Shown piece after piece: positions 42,745 through 52,320 of a DNA stretch of 64,000 nt (the first letter of the stretch is position 1; the number at the start of each line of letters is the position of its first letter). This DNA comes from ZC4RG29 sp964521255 (GTDB taxonomy: Bacteria; Bacteroidota; Bacteroidia; Cytophagales; Cyclobacteriaceae), in the NCBI GenBank assembly GCA_964521255.1, contig CAZFRM010000016.1:62001-126000 (forward strand), read 5' to 3'. The notes beneath the pieces are model-generated. The model saw only the letters and a list, made by a program, of their open reading frames with translations, made no database searches and was not told the DNA's origin. Made by a program: the position numbers and the translations under genes.

Positions 42745-44193
42745 ATGGCGTTAACTGAATTGATCGAAAAATATGCAACACCAACACGTACGTGGGATGA
42801 GATGTATAACAACCAGGAAGTTCGTACACCCTACAAGGGAATTTATGAGTTTCTGCAAAATACGTCGCGGGAAGTACTCAACCATCAGGAGGAATTAGCC
42901 AGGCGGTTGTTCATGAGCCAGGGTATTACATTTACGGTATACTCCAGCGGCGAAGGGATAGAAAAAATATTTCCGTTTGATATCATACCAAGAATTATAA
43001 CAGGAGAAGATTGGAAACATATTGAGAATGGTATAAAGCAAAGATTGCAAGCCCTTAACCTTTTTCTTAAAGATGTTTACTCAAGTCAGTTCATCTTAAA
43101 AGACAACATCGTTCCTTTTGAGATGGTCTACTCATGCCCGCACTATGTACGTGAAATGCAAAATGTAAAAGTACCTTACGACATTTATGTACATATTTCA
43201 GGAATTGATCTCATCCGTGATTCTGACGGAACGTTTTATGTGCTTGAAGATAATCTGCGTACGCCTTCCGGTGTCTCTTATATGATAGAGAACAGGGAAA
43301 TAACAAAACGTATTTTTCCAGATCTCATACCGCAGAACAATGTTTTACCCGTTACGCAATATCCGCATATTCTTCACAAAAATCTTAATTCACTTTCCCC
43401 GCGTCAGGTTGCTAATCCTACCATAGTATTACTCACTCCGGGAATATATAACTCCGCTTACTTTGAACATACTACATTGGCGCGCCTCATGGGAATTGAG
43501 TTGGTTGAGGGCCGCGACCTTGTTGTAGAAAATCATCATGTATTTATGAAGACAACTTCAGGCTTAAAACCTGTTGATGTAATATATCGGAGAATAGATG
43601 ATAATTTTCTTGATCCGTTGACATTTAACCCGCAAAGTATTCTTGGTGTATCCGGGCTGTTCTCTGCCTTTCGAAAAGGTAATGTTGCTATAGTAAATTC
43701 ATTAGGCAACGGCGTCGCAGATGACAAGGCCATTTATACCTATGTGCCCGATATGATTCGATATTATCTCAATGAAGAGCCGATATTAAAAAATGTTCCG
43801 ACCTATCACCTCAACAACACAGATGAACGTGACCATGTAATAAAGAACATTGATCGAATGGTAATCAAACGAACCAACGAGTCGGGAGGATATGGAATGC
43901 TTATGGGGCATTCAGCATCCGAAAAGGAGATCGATGAATACAAACAAAAGATTTTAGAAGACCCGCGTCAGTTTATTGCGCAACCTATGATTAACCTTTC
44001 TACTACACCTTGTTTTATTGATGGAAAACTTCAACCTCGTCGCGTTGACCTTCGTCCTTTCGCACTGTGCGGTCCCAGTGGAATTGAAATAGTTCCCGGT
44101 GGCCTTACACGTGTTGCTTTAAGGGAAGGTTCTATGGTCGTAAACAGTTCACAAGGAGGTGGCAGCAAGGATACATGGGTATTGGCAGATTGA
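42745..44193 (+). CDS. Circularly permuted ATP-grasp type 2 protein
   Basis: 482 aa, cytosolic, no signal. FYVLEDNLRTPSGVSYMIEN (about 168-187) is the signature of the DUF404/DUF407 permuted ATP-grasp family, followed by DVIYRRIDDNF, VNSLGNGVADDKAIYTYVPD and VIKRTNESGGYGMLMG, which carry nucleotide- and metal-binding residues. The family is predicted to make peptide or amide bonds with ATP. It is the first gene of a set of three with alpha-E and transglutaminase proteins, a conserved neighbourhood in many bacteria whose product is not known. Confidence 0.93.
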   Translation: MALTELIEKYATPTRTWDEMYNNQEVRTPYKGIYEFLQNTSREVLNHQEELARRLFMSQGITFTVYSSGEGIEKIFPFDIIPRIITGEDWKHIENGIKQRLQALNLFLKDVYSSQFILKDNIVPFEMVYSCPHYVREMQNVKVPYDIYVHISGIDLIRDSDGTFYVLEDNLRTPSGVSYMIENREITKRIFPDLIPQNNVLPVTQYPHILHKNLNSLSPRQVANPTIVLLTPGIYNSAYFEHTTLARLMGIELVEGRDLVVENHHVFMKTTSGLKPVDVIYRRIDDNFLDPLTFNPQSILGVSGLFSAFRKGNVAIVNSLGNGVADDKAIYTYVPDMIRYYLNEEPILKNVPTYHLNNTDERDHVIKNIDRMVIKRTNESGGYGMLMGHSASEKEIDEYKQKILEDPRQFIAQPMINLSTTPCFIDGKLQPRRVDLRPFALCGPSGIEIVPGGLTRVALREGSMVVNSSQGGGSKDTWVLAD

Positions 44194-44249
44194 ATAGTAA
44201 TTAACAATAACTTTAACACCTAAACACTTTAACACCTAAATACCTCCCT

Positions 44250-45185
44250 ATGCTGAGTCGTGTTGCTGATTCGCTGTATTGGATGTCACGTTACATGGAA
44301 CGTACGGACAGTATGTTGCGGATGATGAAAGTAAATTATGCATCGTCGCAGGATGATGTTAATAACTTCAATTGGCGAAGTGTTTTGAAAATCTTCACCT
44401 ACCTTGAAGATGAGGAGATCACATCAATGGAGAAAAAAAGCCGTGATGTTCTTTGTTTCATTGTCACGAACCGTGACAATCCAAACTCGGTTTATAACCT
44501 TGTTGTGCAGGCGCGAGAGAATGCCCGCTCGGTACAAGATAACATCACTATTGAATTATGGCAATGCTTAAATGATTACTATCACCTTGTGCGCGAACCC
44601 TGGATTGAACGCTCGTTAAAAAGCAATGATCCTGTTGGCGTGCTTGATGCCTTGATCAAACAAGGAATGTTGTACTATGGCATTGTCGATTATACCATGT
44701 TCCGTGGTGAAGGGTTGTCCTTCATGAACCTCGGAAAATATCTTGAGCGTTCCATACAATCAACAGACATCCTCGATATCAAATTCAGTGACCTTTCTTA
44801 CGATCTGGAAAAACCAACCGATACAACGTATTGGAAATACCTGTTGCTTTCAATCTCCGGCTACGCGCTATATCTGAAAAGTTATCGTTCCGGATTTGAA
44901 GCAAAAAATGTTGTGGACCAAATTCTTTTTAATGTAGATTTCCCGCGATCCCTGGCGTACTCCATGGCATTGCTTCAGAGAAATTTTGATCGGTTGAAAA
45001 CCAGCACAAGTACTGAGCAATTCGGTCAAATTCAGTTTATGATCGGTAAACTCTATAGTAAAATAAAATATTCCAACGTTCAATCAGTAACCCGGGTAGG
45101 TCTGCACAGCTACCTTAAGGAATTTCACGACGAACTTGATCACATTGGTGAGTCTTTAAATGAACTTTATTTCGCATACACGTAA
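44250..45185 (+). CDS. Alpha-E domain protein (DUF403)
   Basis: 311 aa, almost wholly helical. It begins MLSRVADSLYWMSRYMERTD, the family hallmark, and has the repeated pattern of acidic helices such as ARENARSVQDNITIELWQCL. The family always accompanies permuted ATP-grasp and transglutaminase-like genes and is thought to form part of the same peptide-modifying system. Its catalytic role, if any, is unknown. It is 56 bp after the ATP-grasp gene and 11 bp before the transglutaminase gene. Confidence 0.93.
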   Translation: MLSRVADSLYWMSRYMERTDSMLRMMKVNYASSQDDVNNFNWRSVLKIFTYLEDEEITSMEKKSRDVLCFIVTNRDNPNSVYNLVVQARENARSVQDNITIELWQCLNDYYHLVREPWIERSLKSNDPVGVLDALIKQGMLYYGIVDYTMFRGEGLSFMNLGKYLERSIQSTDILDIKFSDLSYDLEKPTDTTYWKYLLLSISGYALYLKSYRSGFEAKNVVDQILFNVDFPRSLAYSMALLQRNFDRLKTSTSTEQFGQIQFMIGKLYSKIKYSNVQSVTRVGLHSYLKEFHDELDHIGESLNELYFAYT

Positions 45186-45196
45186 AAAGAAAAAAC

Positions 45197-46153
45197 ATGC
45201 CCAAATTCAAAATTCATCATGTTACACAGTACCTGTACGAAACGCCCGTTCGCGATAGTGCGAATCAGATTATCCTCTATCCTATCAAAGATGAATTTCA
45301 GGAAGTGATAAGTCATTCTATTACTATTACCGGACAGCCCGCAGTAGCTATACATACAGATTACTATGGTAATGAAGTAGGTACTTTTACCTACGCTCCC
45401 CCGCATACGCAATTAACTATAGATTCTAAACTTGAGATCGTCACAAAAGAAAGGCCTGTACCAGAAGATACAGTATCGCCCCAGGATCAATGGAATGTGC
45501 TTGAACGGCTTAAGCATCAATTCAACTTTATAGACTTTCTTCGCGTTGAGCCATTTAAATTTCTTTCCGAAATGGAAGAAATTATAAAACAGGAACGTTG
45601 CCAGGACTGTACACCCTTTCAGGTGGCCAAAGATTTCAATGCGTACATCTACAACAACTTTAAATATCAAAAAGGAATAACAACCGTTGAAACTACTCCC
45701 GATGAAATCTGGAAACTTCGCTCCGGAGTATGCCAGGATTTTGCGCACATGCTCCTCTTCATGCTACGACTTATTGGTATTCCTGCACGATATGTGAGTG
45801 GATATATTTGTCCAAACAAGAACGACATGCGGGGAGAAGGTGCCACACATGCCTGGGCTGAAGCTTATATGCCTGGGTTCGGATGGGTAGGACTTGACCC
45901 TACAAATAATTGTGTTGTAAGCAGCGCCCATGTACGATTAGCTGTTGGAAAAAATTTCAGCGATTGCTCACCGGTAAAGGGCACATACAGGGGTACATCA
46001 AATCATACACTGGAAGTAACTGTTGCTGTGCACTATGAGGATGGCAAGCAGGCAAAAAATATAAATGAAGTATTCGAAGCCCCTGGCGAGCCTATTAAGT
46101 CATTTTCTAGAAATTCATTCCGTCGTCACCAGGAAATGCAAATGCAGCAGTAA
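45197..46153 (+). CDS. Transglutaminase-like protease family protein
   Basis: 318 aa. An N-terminal beta domain (bacterial transglutaminase-like N region, about 1-80, KFKIHHVTQYLYETPV) precedes the core with the catalytic triad Cys179 (SGVCQDFAHM), His218 (GATHAWAEAY) and Asp234 (VGLDPTNN). Proteins of this type probably cleave or form isopeptide-like bonds in a product made by the neighbouring ATP-grasp protein. No signal peptide is seen. A strong bidirectional terminator follows. Confidence 0.93.
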   Translation: MPKFKIHHVTQYLYETPVRDSANQIILYPIKDEFQEVISHSITITGQPAVAIHTDYYGNEVGTFTYAPPHTQLTIDSKLEIVTKERPVPEDTVSPQDQWNVLERLKHQFNFIDFLRVEPFKFLSEMEEIIKQERCQDCTPFQVAKDFNAYIYNNFKYQKGITTVETTPDEIWKLRSGVCQDFAHMLLFMLRLIGIPARYVSGYICPNKNDMRGEGATHAWAEAYMPGFGWVGLDPTNNCVVSSAHVRLAVGKNFSDCSPVKGTYRGTSNHTLEVTVAVHYEDGKQAKNINEVFEAPGEPIKSFSRNSFRRHQEMQMQQ

Positions 46154-46250
46154 TTCCCGTTGAATGACAATACAAAACTGTTTGACTTTCCTAAATGGAT
46201 TAAAAATGCTTAACTAAAAAATCTTTGTAATAGATCTTACTAATGATCAT

Positions 46251-46287
46251 AAAATAAGGTTGAGTGTGGCTTACTCAACCTTATTTT
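46251..46287. terminator. Bidirectional terminator between convergent genes
   Basis: AAAATAAGGTTGAGT at 46251-46265, a 7-base loop, then the exact complement ACTCAACCTTATTTT at 46273-46287. The symmetric A- and T-flanked stem serves both the transglutaminase gene and the opposing GH105 gene. Confidence 0.92.
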
Positions 46288-46297
46288 ATGTCCTGAT

Positions 46298-47638
46298 TTA
46301 CCGGGCAAACATCACAGCGCTATCATTTATCTCAAAGGGATGATCCTTTATCAATTTATAAATTGATGCCCCGGCCAATATGACCGGACCGTAACCATGT
46401 GCGGCATATACATTGATTGGCCTGTAGTAATAGAAAGCTGGATCGAATGCCATTCCTGTTCCAACACAAGTTCCCTCAATCTGTCCCTTATCATTCACTT
46501 TTGTGCTCACAGCATTCCACGCCAGTAAAGTCATTGGCGCATAGGCCATACGGTCAATCCATCCACGACTGATGGCGTGAGCGATACAGTGTGTATAAAT
46601 TGCAGTAGCAGAAGTTTCCATGTAAGAATCATTACGGTCGAGCAGTTGATGCCAAAAGCCCTCGCCTGATTGCGTTGCTGCCAGACCTTCAACATGCGCC
46701 TTTAATAGCTGAAGTATTTCAGTTCTTCCCGGGTGATCTTCCGGCAATACTTCGAGCACTTCCACTTTAGTCATAAGTGCCCAGCCATTGGCCCTTGCCC
46801 AATGAAACTGCGGATGTGGATCCATTCCCTCAACCCATCCGTGCATGTAAAGTCCCTTTTCCTTATTAAACATACGATCTGAGAATTGCTTTATTTGCTT
46901 CACAGCTTCATCATAATATTTTTTGTCACCGGTAAGTTTACCCATCTGAATAATTGCCGGCACAGCCATATAGAGGTCATCTAACCATAAGGTATTGGGC
47001 AATGGCCTGTTGCGTGCCAGGGTTCCATCAGCTAATCGATACTCTTTAGTCATTATGTAGTTCATGTAGTTATCGATCAGGGGACGCAGTTCAGTATTCA
47101 ATCCTGCCCGTTCAGCTTTAATCATCGCGGCACACATAGCGCCAGCATCGTCAAGAGCATGCGGTTCAAGAACCTGTCGTAAAGGATTACGCTCATCAGG
47201 AAATTGTTTCCCAAATAATTTAAAATATTCAGATGCTTCTTTAAGAAATTTAAATCGCGTAGCGGTATAATTCCTGAATTTATTATCACCTGTCACCTCA
47301 CTTGTAAAAAGCATAGCCCCGTAGGTAACTCCCCATTCGTAACTTTGAAGCCTGAAATCACCGGGTTTAAGAATAGCTTCTTTATCCGGTTTCTTCATAT
47401 CACTTATAGCCACACCGGTCTTCTGATTTATAATTTGAGGAGGAGTTACTGCATCCAGGTAATTAAATAACCGATCCAACACGGCTTTCACATCTTCTGG
47501 TCTCGTGGTACCATAAGGTGTGTTGTAATCAGGCTGCAGCATATGAAGCGGCGTATTGGTATCATTTTTAACCTGGGCTTGGGGGTTCCATCCTGTGATA
47601 CATAAAATTATAACACTTAAATTCCGTAGGATTTTCAT
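46298..47638 (-). CDS. GH105/GH88-type unsaturated rhamnogalacturonyl hydrolase, secreted
   Basis: 446 aa with a signal peptide (to about residue 22, GWNPQAQ). The (alpha/alpha)6 barrel motifs are LEPHALDDAGAMCA (158-171, catalytic-region Asp), LPNTLWLDDLYMAVP (213-227, Asp pair) and HPQFHWARANGWALM. The family removes the unsaturated uronic acid from rhamnogalacturonan fragments made by pectin lyases. It fits the GH51 and broken GH140 genes as part of pectin side-chain breakdown. It appears monocistronic here, ended by the shared terminator. Confidence 0.92.
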   Translation of the reverse strand: MKILRNLSVIILCITGWNPQAQVKNDTNTPLHMLQPDYNTPYGTTRPEDVKAVLDRLFNYLDAVTPPQIINQKTGVAISDMKKPDKEAILKPGDFRLQSYEWGVTYGAMLFTSEVTGDNKFRNYTATRFKFLKEASEYFKLFGKQFPDERNPLRQVLEPHALDDAGAMCAAMIKAERAGLNTELRPLIDNYMNYIMTKEYRLADGTLARNRPLPNTLWLDDLYMAVPAIIQMGKLTGDKKYYDEAVKQIKQFSDRMFNKEKGLYMHGWVEGMDPHPQFHWARANGWALMTKVEVLEVLPEDHPGRTEILQLLKAHVEGLAATQSGEGFWHQLLDRNDSYMETSATAIYTHCIAHAISRGWIDRMAYAPMTLLAWNAVSTKVNDKGQIEGTCVGTGMAFDPAFYYYRPINVYAAHGYGPVILAGASIYKLIKDHPFEINDSAVMFAR

Positions 47639-47993
47639 TGGTTATTGGTTTAGCATTTGGTCTTAAAAATTAAATCATTGATTGCCCAATCAATACAAAA
47701 AATTTGAATCGACCTTCCTGACCTGTCGGGTAACGCCTGGTTGCAATGCCTTCCATGTAAAGGATAAGCAATGGGTGTTAACGAAATAAGAATTAATTCC
47801 TATATTTATTATGAGTATTTTCAGTTTTTATGAATGCTCATTAAGTACGTTCGAACAGGTCCGATGAATGGCTAAATCATTTTTTTATCACGGACATCAT
47901 AGCAAGTTGAAAAAGAGTTCAGGGTTATCAGGCAACTCCCCTATTATATTGTCTGTATTGACTATGAAATTTGCATTTGCAAAAACATAAAAG
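47639..47993. promoter_or_regulatory. 355-bp divergent promoter region
   Basis: Between the divergent GH105 and YceI genes. It is AT-rich and holds no open frame of note. No exact TTG-N19/20-TAnnTTTG pair is found, so the two promoters cannot be placed with confidence. Confidence 0.4.
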
Positions 47994-48533
47994 ATGTTTA
48001 AAGCTTCATTGATCATTATTTTACTTCCCGGAACATTTTTCCAGGTTTATGCGCAAAGGTATGTTGCTGAAAATGGTTTAATAACTTTTTTCTCACAAGC
48101 TCTCGTTGAGAATATAAAAGCAGATAATAATAAAGTTACCAGCCTCTTTAGCGCTGATAATGGCACAATCGCCTTTTCAGTTCCCATTAAGGAATTTCAG
48201 TTTGAAAAGAAGTTAATGCAGGAACACTTCAATGACAAATACATGGAATCGGATCGTTTTCCCCGATCCACCTTTGCCGGAAAAGTGACAGGTTATTCCT
48301 TAAGTTCCAGTGGACTGCAAAGCGTACGGGCTAAAGGAAAGATTACCATACACGGTATAGTTAAGGAAATTGATGTACCCGGCACACTTGAAGTAAAGAA
48401 TAGAAACCTCATTATAAAAACGAAGTTCAAAGTGCTTAACAAAGATTTTGGAATTGTCATTCCACAAATCTTATGGAAGAACGTCTCAGAAGAGATTGAG
48501 ATTACAATAGACATGACTTATAAACCACAATGA
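47994..48533 (+). CDS. YceI family secreted protein
   Basis: 179 aa with a signal peptide (MFKASLIIILLPGTFFQVYA). The mature part is a lipocalin-like YceI barrel: GTIAFSVPIKEFQFEKKLMQ, HFNDKYMESDRFPRSTFAGK and GKITIHGIVKEIDVPG. Such proteins bind isoprenoid or lipid-like molecules in the periplasm. It overlaps the downstream beta-barrel gene by 4 bp (ATGA), so the two are co-translated. Confidence 0.92.
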   Translation: MFKASLIIILLPGTFFQVYAQRYVAENGLITFFSQALVENIKADNNKVTSLFSADNGTIAFSVPIKEFQFEKKLMQEHFNDKYMESDRFPRSTFAGKVTGYSLSSSGLQSVRAKGKITIHGIVKEIDVPGTLEVKNRNLIIKTKFKVLNKDFGIVIPQILWKNVSEEIEITIDMTYKPQ

Positions 48534-49435
48534 AAAATATTATGCGACACATCTTTTTCGCCCTTAGCTTATTTGTATTTGTTTCAGCGCATGCGCAAGA
48601 TGATTTGTTGAGTGACCTGGAGAAAACAGAAACTAATAGTACGGACTATGTGATACAGACATTTAAAGGAACGCGCGTGGTAAACGGACACTCTATTGAA
48701 ACAAAACCTGCCGGTACATTGGAGTTTATAATTTCGCACCGATTTGGTTTTATTAACTCAGGTTCTTATCAACTATGGGGACTTGATGAGTCAACTATCC
48801 GATTGGGTCTTGAGTACGGAATATCAGATAAGTTGGGCGTTGGTGTTGGTCGAAGTTCCTGGGATAAATCCTATGATGGCTATCTTAAATATAAACTTCT
48901 CAGGCAAGCTACCGGAGCCAATAGCTTTCCATTTACAGCAACCTTACTGGCGAGCATGCAATACAGAACCTTAAAGGATGGTTCTACAGAGGGATTCAAT
49001 TCATCAGACCGTCTCTCCTACGCATTTCAGGCCTTACTTGCCCGTAAATTTTCAACAGCATTTTCTTTCCAGGTCGCACCCATCTTTGTACATCGAAACG
49101 CCGTTGACCAGTCGGTGACAGAGAATGATATTTTTGCCCTCGGCCTTGGCGCGCGCGTAAAAGTTACGCGCAGTGTCTCTGTTCATGGAGAATATTATCC
49201 CCGACTAAATGAGAAAGATGAAAGTCCCTACTACGATGCCATTGGATTTGGAATTGATATCGAAACCGGCGGACACGTCTTTCAACTGGTCTTTACAAAT
49301 TCAACAGGTATGCAGGAAAGAATTATGGTAACTGAAACAACCGGTGACTTCTGGAGTGGCGATATCCGCTTCGGCTTTAACATCACACGCACTTTTCAAA
49401 TTTCTAAGAAAAGTAAAAGTTCATCTTCATGGTAG
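48530..49435 (+). CDS. DUF5777-type outer-membrane beta-barrel protein
   Basis: 301 aa with a signal peptide (to SAHAQ, about residue 23). Beta-strand repeats such as IRLGLEYGISDKLGVGVGRS, TATLLASMQYRTL and NDIFALGLGARVKVTRSVS match the DUF5777 barrel family. The protein ends with a Ser-rich basic tail (KKSKSSSSW). It is translationally coupled to YceI, a pairing common in Bacteroidota; the pair may handle a lipid-like compound across the outer membrane. Confidence 0.85.
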   Translation: MKNIMRHIFFALSLFVFVSAHAQDDLLSDLEKTETNSTDYVIQTFKGTRVVNGHSIETKPAGTLEFIISHRFGFINSGSYQLWGLDESTIRLGLEYGISDKLGVGVGRSSWDKSYDGYLKYKLLRQATGANSFPFTATLLASMQYRTLKDGSTEGFNSSDRLSYAFQALLARKFSTAFSFQVAPIFVHRNAVDQSVTENDIFALGLGARVKVTRSVSVHGEYYPRLNEKDESPYYDAIGFGIDIETGGHVFQLVFTNSTGMQERIMVTETTGDFWSGDIRFGFNITRTFQISKKSKSSSSW

Positions 49436-49484
49436 TTATCTAAAAGGTACTTACTGTGAACAAAGAATAAAGATAATTCATCTC

Positions 49485-51890
49485 TCATTCATGTCTTATG
49501 ATGTCAATAGGATTAGATGACGCTGCCCGTAAAACGTGCCCGCTGATGGTAAGCCAGGCAATAATAATAACCGCGATGCTCGGCAATACAAAAAGCCAGA
49601 GGCTCAAATTTATTTTGTTGGCAAAATTCTCCAACCAACCATTCATAATATACCACGCAGATGGAATGGCAATAACAATAGCCATCGCTATTAAAATTGA
49701 ATAATCGCGGCAAAGCAGCCGGATAATACTTGCATCAGATGCGCCCAGAACTTTACGTACGCCTATTTCTTTGTTACGCAAAAGAACCGTATAAGACGAC
49801 AAGCCAAACAAACCAAGACAAGTAATGATGATTGCAGTGGCTGAAAAAATTCCGACCACTTTTCCAAACTGCACATCACTGCGATATTGCTGATTATAGT
49901 GATCATTAAGAAAATAAGCGTTAAAAGGATTACCGGGAAAATGCTGTGAATACAATTCTTCAAGAGATCGAATTGTCTCAGAAGGAGTTCCGCCATTCAA
50001 TCGAACGGGCAAAAAAGATCCATAGGTAGGATCTAATGGAAACAGTATGGGTGAAACCGGGAACTTCAATGTTTCGTGATGATAATTCTGTACAACACCT
50101 ATAATGGTTAATGTATCATGGGTACTTGCTATTTTCTGATTCAACGCTTCCTCAGGATTTCTAAAGCCTAATAATTCACTTGCCTTTTCATTTATTACAA
50201 TCAATGAATAATCATCAGGATCTAAGGCCGTATACATTCTGCCAGCAATTATTTTAAGATCGAATACTTCAATAAAATCTTCATCAACTGAAATTTCCTG
50301 GTACTGATTGATCTTATCATCGCCGGCACCAAGACGTTTAATTCCATTTACATATTCGATGATCGGCGCCCCGGGGCGTTCACGCACTGCTGTCATTTTC
50401 GTTACCTGAGGCAACTGAAGAACGGATGTTTTAAAAGCTCTTAACTGATCGCTGTATAATGAATCCTTTTTTAGTGGAGCATTCACAATAAGCACTTGTT
50501 CTATAGTAAATCCAAGGGATTGTGTTCGAAGGAATTGTATTTGACGAAAGACTACATACGTGCAAATGATTAATGTAATGGCAGCAATAAATTGCATCGT
50601 CACAAGTCCCTTGCGCAGCACACCTCCATGAGGAGAACCTCCTAATTTTCCTTTCAATACTTCTGTGGGTTTGAAGCCGGACAAAACTAACGCAGGGTAT
50701 AAGCCTGCTAACAATGTTCCTGCAAACAATGCGCCCGCAATCTGCAATATAAACTCCTTTGTTTGCATCATTGAGGAGTTTATATCTCGTCCACACAGTT
50801 CAGCGAAATAGGGAATAAGGAGATAGACTGACAAGATAGAAATCAAAACTGCCAATGCATTCATAATGAAAGATTCCGACAAAAACTGAATCATCAGTTG
50901 AAAGCGATATCCCCCCAACACTTTTCTAATACCAACTTCCTTTGCCCGTTCAAGGGATTTTGCAGTAGCTACATTTATATAATTTATATAAGCAATAACG
51001 ATAATAAAGTATGCAATAAGGGAGAGGTAATGTACCATTTTATGATTTCCATTTACCTTCATTTCATTCTTATAATCGGAATAAAGATGAATACTTCTCA
51101 ACGGTTGAAGGTATAACTTCATGTCCTGGTTGGATTCCTTCAACCAATCTCCGGTTTGCTGCTGAATAAATTCAGGCAATGCTGCTTCAATATGTTTTGC
51201 CTCCTCTTCTGTCCTTAATAAAAGATAGGTGTAATAAGCATCCCATTTCCATGAAGTAGTGGCTCTTTCACCGGCGTAATTTGCATACGTTTCAAAGGAT
51301 GCTATAAAGTCCATCTCCATATGACTATTAGCCGGAAAATCTTCGAACACACCCGTTACTTCGAATTTAAAAATGCCCCGAAAGTCCAATACTTTCCCTA
51401 CCGGATTTTCATTACCGAAATACTTCTTTGCCGTTGATCTGGACAAAACAATTGTTTCCGGTCTATTGAGTACAAGCGAGTCAATGCCTTGAAGCAAAGG
51501 GATAGAGAAAATAGTAAAGAAATCTTTGCTGGCAAAAAAGAAGTGTGCCTCTTCAAAGGCTTTTGTTTCATAGGTTATTACAGCAGGTGAAAAAAGAATT
51601 TTTACATATCCTTCTACACCTGGAAAATTTTCAGCAATGGCCGGGCCGGCAGCAGCACAAACGGCTACTGAGCTATTCGTTAATTCTCCCTGGTTATAGC
51701 GATCTTGTTGTAACCGGAAAATCCTTTCACCATTGGTATAAAAGTCATCGTAACTTTTTTCATTGGCAACATACAAGCGGATCAGGAAAAAAGCGGTAAG
51801 TCCTACAGACAGGCCCAAAATAGTAATGATCGAATAAGTACGGTTCTTTAAAAGATTCCTTAGGGATACCGAAAAAAAGTTCTTAATCAA
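49485..51890 (-). CDS. FtsX/MacB-type ABC transporter permease
   Basis: 801 aa with eight transmembrane helices: one at 17-42, a large periplasmic MacB_PCD domain (about 43-280), three clustered at 285-410, one at 430-450, a second periplasmic domain (about 460-670), then three near 685, 738 and 768. The double layout (4+4 helices) is typical of Bacteroidota permeases. The cytosolic motifs ERAKEVGIRKVLGG and NKEIGVRKVLGAS recur in both halves. No ATPase gene is adjacent, so its partner is elsewhere. It likely exports a peptide, antibiotic or lipoprotein-related cargo. Confidence 0.9.
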   Translation of the reverse strand: MIKNFFSVSLRNLLKNRTYSIITILGLSVGLTAFFLIRLYVANEKSYDDFYTNGERIFRLQQDRYNQGELTNSSVAVCAAAGPAIAENFPGVEGYVKILFSPAVITYETKAFEEAHFFFASKDFFTIFSIPLLQGIDSLVLNRPETIVLSRSTAKKYFGNENPVGKVLDFRGIFKFEVTGVFEDFPANSHMEMDFIASFETYANYAGERATTSWKWDAYYTYLLLRTEEEAKHIEAALPEFIQQQTGDWLKESNQDMKLYLQPLRSIHLYSDYKNEMKVNGNHKMVHYLSLIAYFIIVIAYINYINVATAKSLERAKEVGIRKVLGGYRFQLMIQFLSESFIMNALAVLISILSVYLLIPYFAELCGRDINSSMMQTKEFILQIAGALFAGTLLAGLYPALVLSGFKPTEVLKGKLGGSPHGGVLRKGLVTMQFIAAITLIICTYVVFRQIQFLRTQSLGFTIEQVLIVNAPLKKDSLYSDQLRAFKTSVLQLPQVTKMTAVRERPGAPIIEYVNGIKRLGAGDDKINQYQEISVDEDFIEVFDLKIIAGRMYTALDPDDYSLIVINEKASELLGFRNPEEALNQKIASTHDTLTIIGVVQNYHHETLKFPVSPILFPLDPTYGSFLPVRLNGGTPSETIRSLEELYSQHFPGNPFNAYFLNDHYNQQYRSDVQFGKVVGIFSATAIIITCLGLFGLSSYTVLLRNKEIGVRKVLGASDASIIRLLCRDYSILIAMAIVIAIPSAWYIMNGWLENFANKINLSLWLFVLPSIAVIIIAWLTISGHVLRAASSNPIDIIRHE

Positions 51891-52320
51891 AACATTTAGG
51901 TTAACGCATAAATATAGTCACTTTATAAAAAACATCAATGTAAAAACCGAAATCCAGCTTACTTCAGCGTTAAGTGCAGACATTTTTCATACAAAAGAGC
52001 CAGGTTTAAAAAATCTTACATTCTGATGAATTTAGCGCTGTACTTATTAATGAGAGCATCATTTACTAATACAAAGCATTTTATCAACAGATATTAACCA
52101 ATGTTGAAAAGTAAGCAAAAGGCAATCGCAGTAGGCAAAATTGCTTATTGCCATTTACTTACTGCCATTTTTTCGTTTGTATCATAGATTTTTGAATGAA
52201 CTAAGCAGCACTAAATCATTAAACGATTAATAACTTCTCCTTCATATAAAATATAATTCCTAACATCAAAGGAATTTCTATCTTTGGCTGCTTTTTTTAC
52301 CACCAAACTCAAAGCTATTT
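51891..52320. other. 430-bp spacer with a family G repeat
   Basis: 52110-52170 holds the imperfect palindrome AAGCAAAAGGCAATCGCAGT plus AGGCAAAATTGCTTATTGCC and then TTACTTACTGCC. A TATCTTTG box at 52279-52286 is the likely -7 element for the DUF2911 gene. Nothing else is recognised. Confidence 0.55.
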
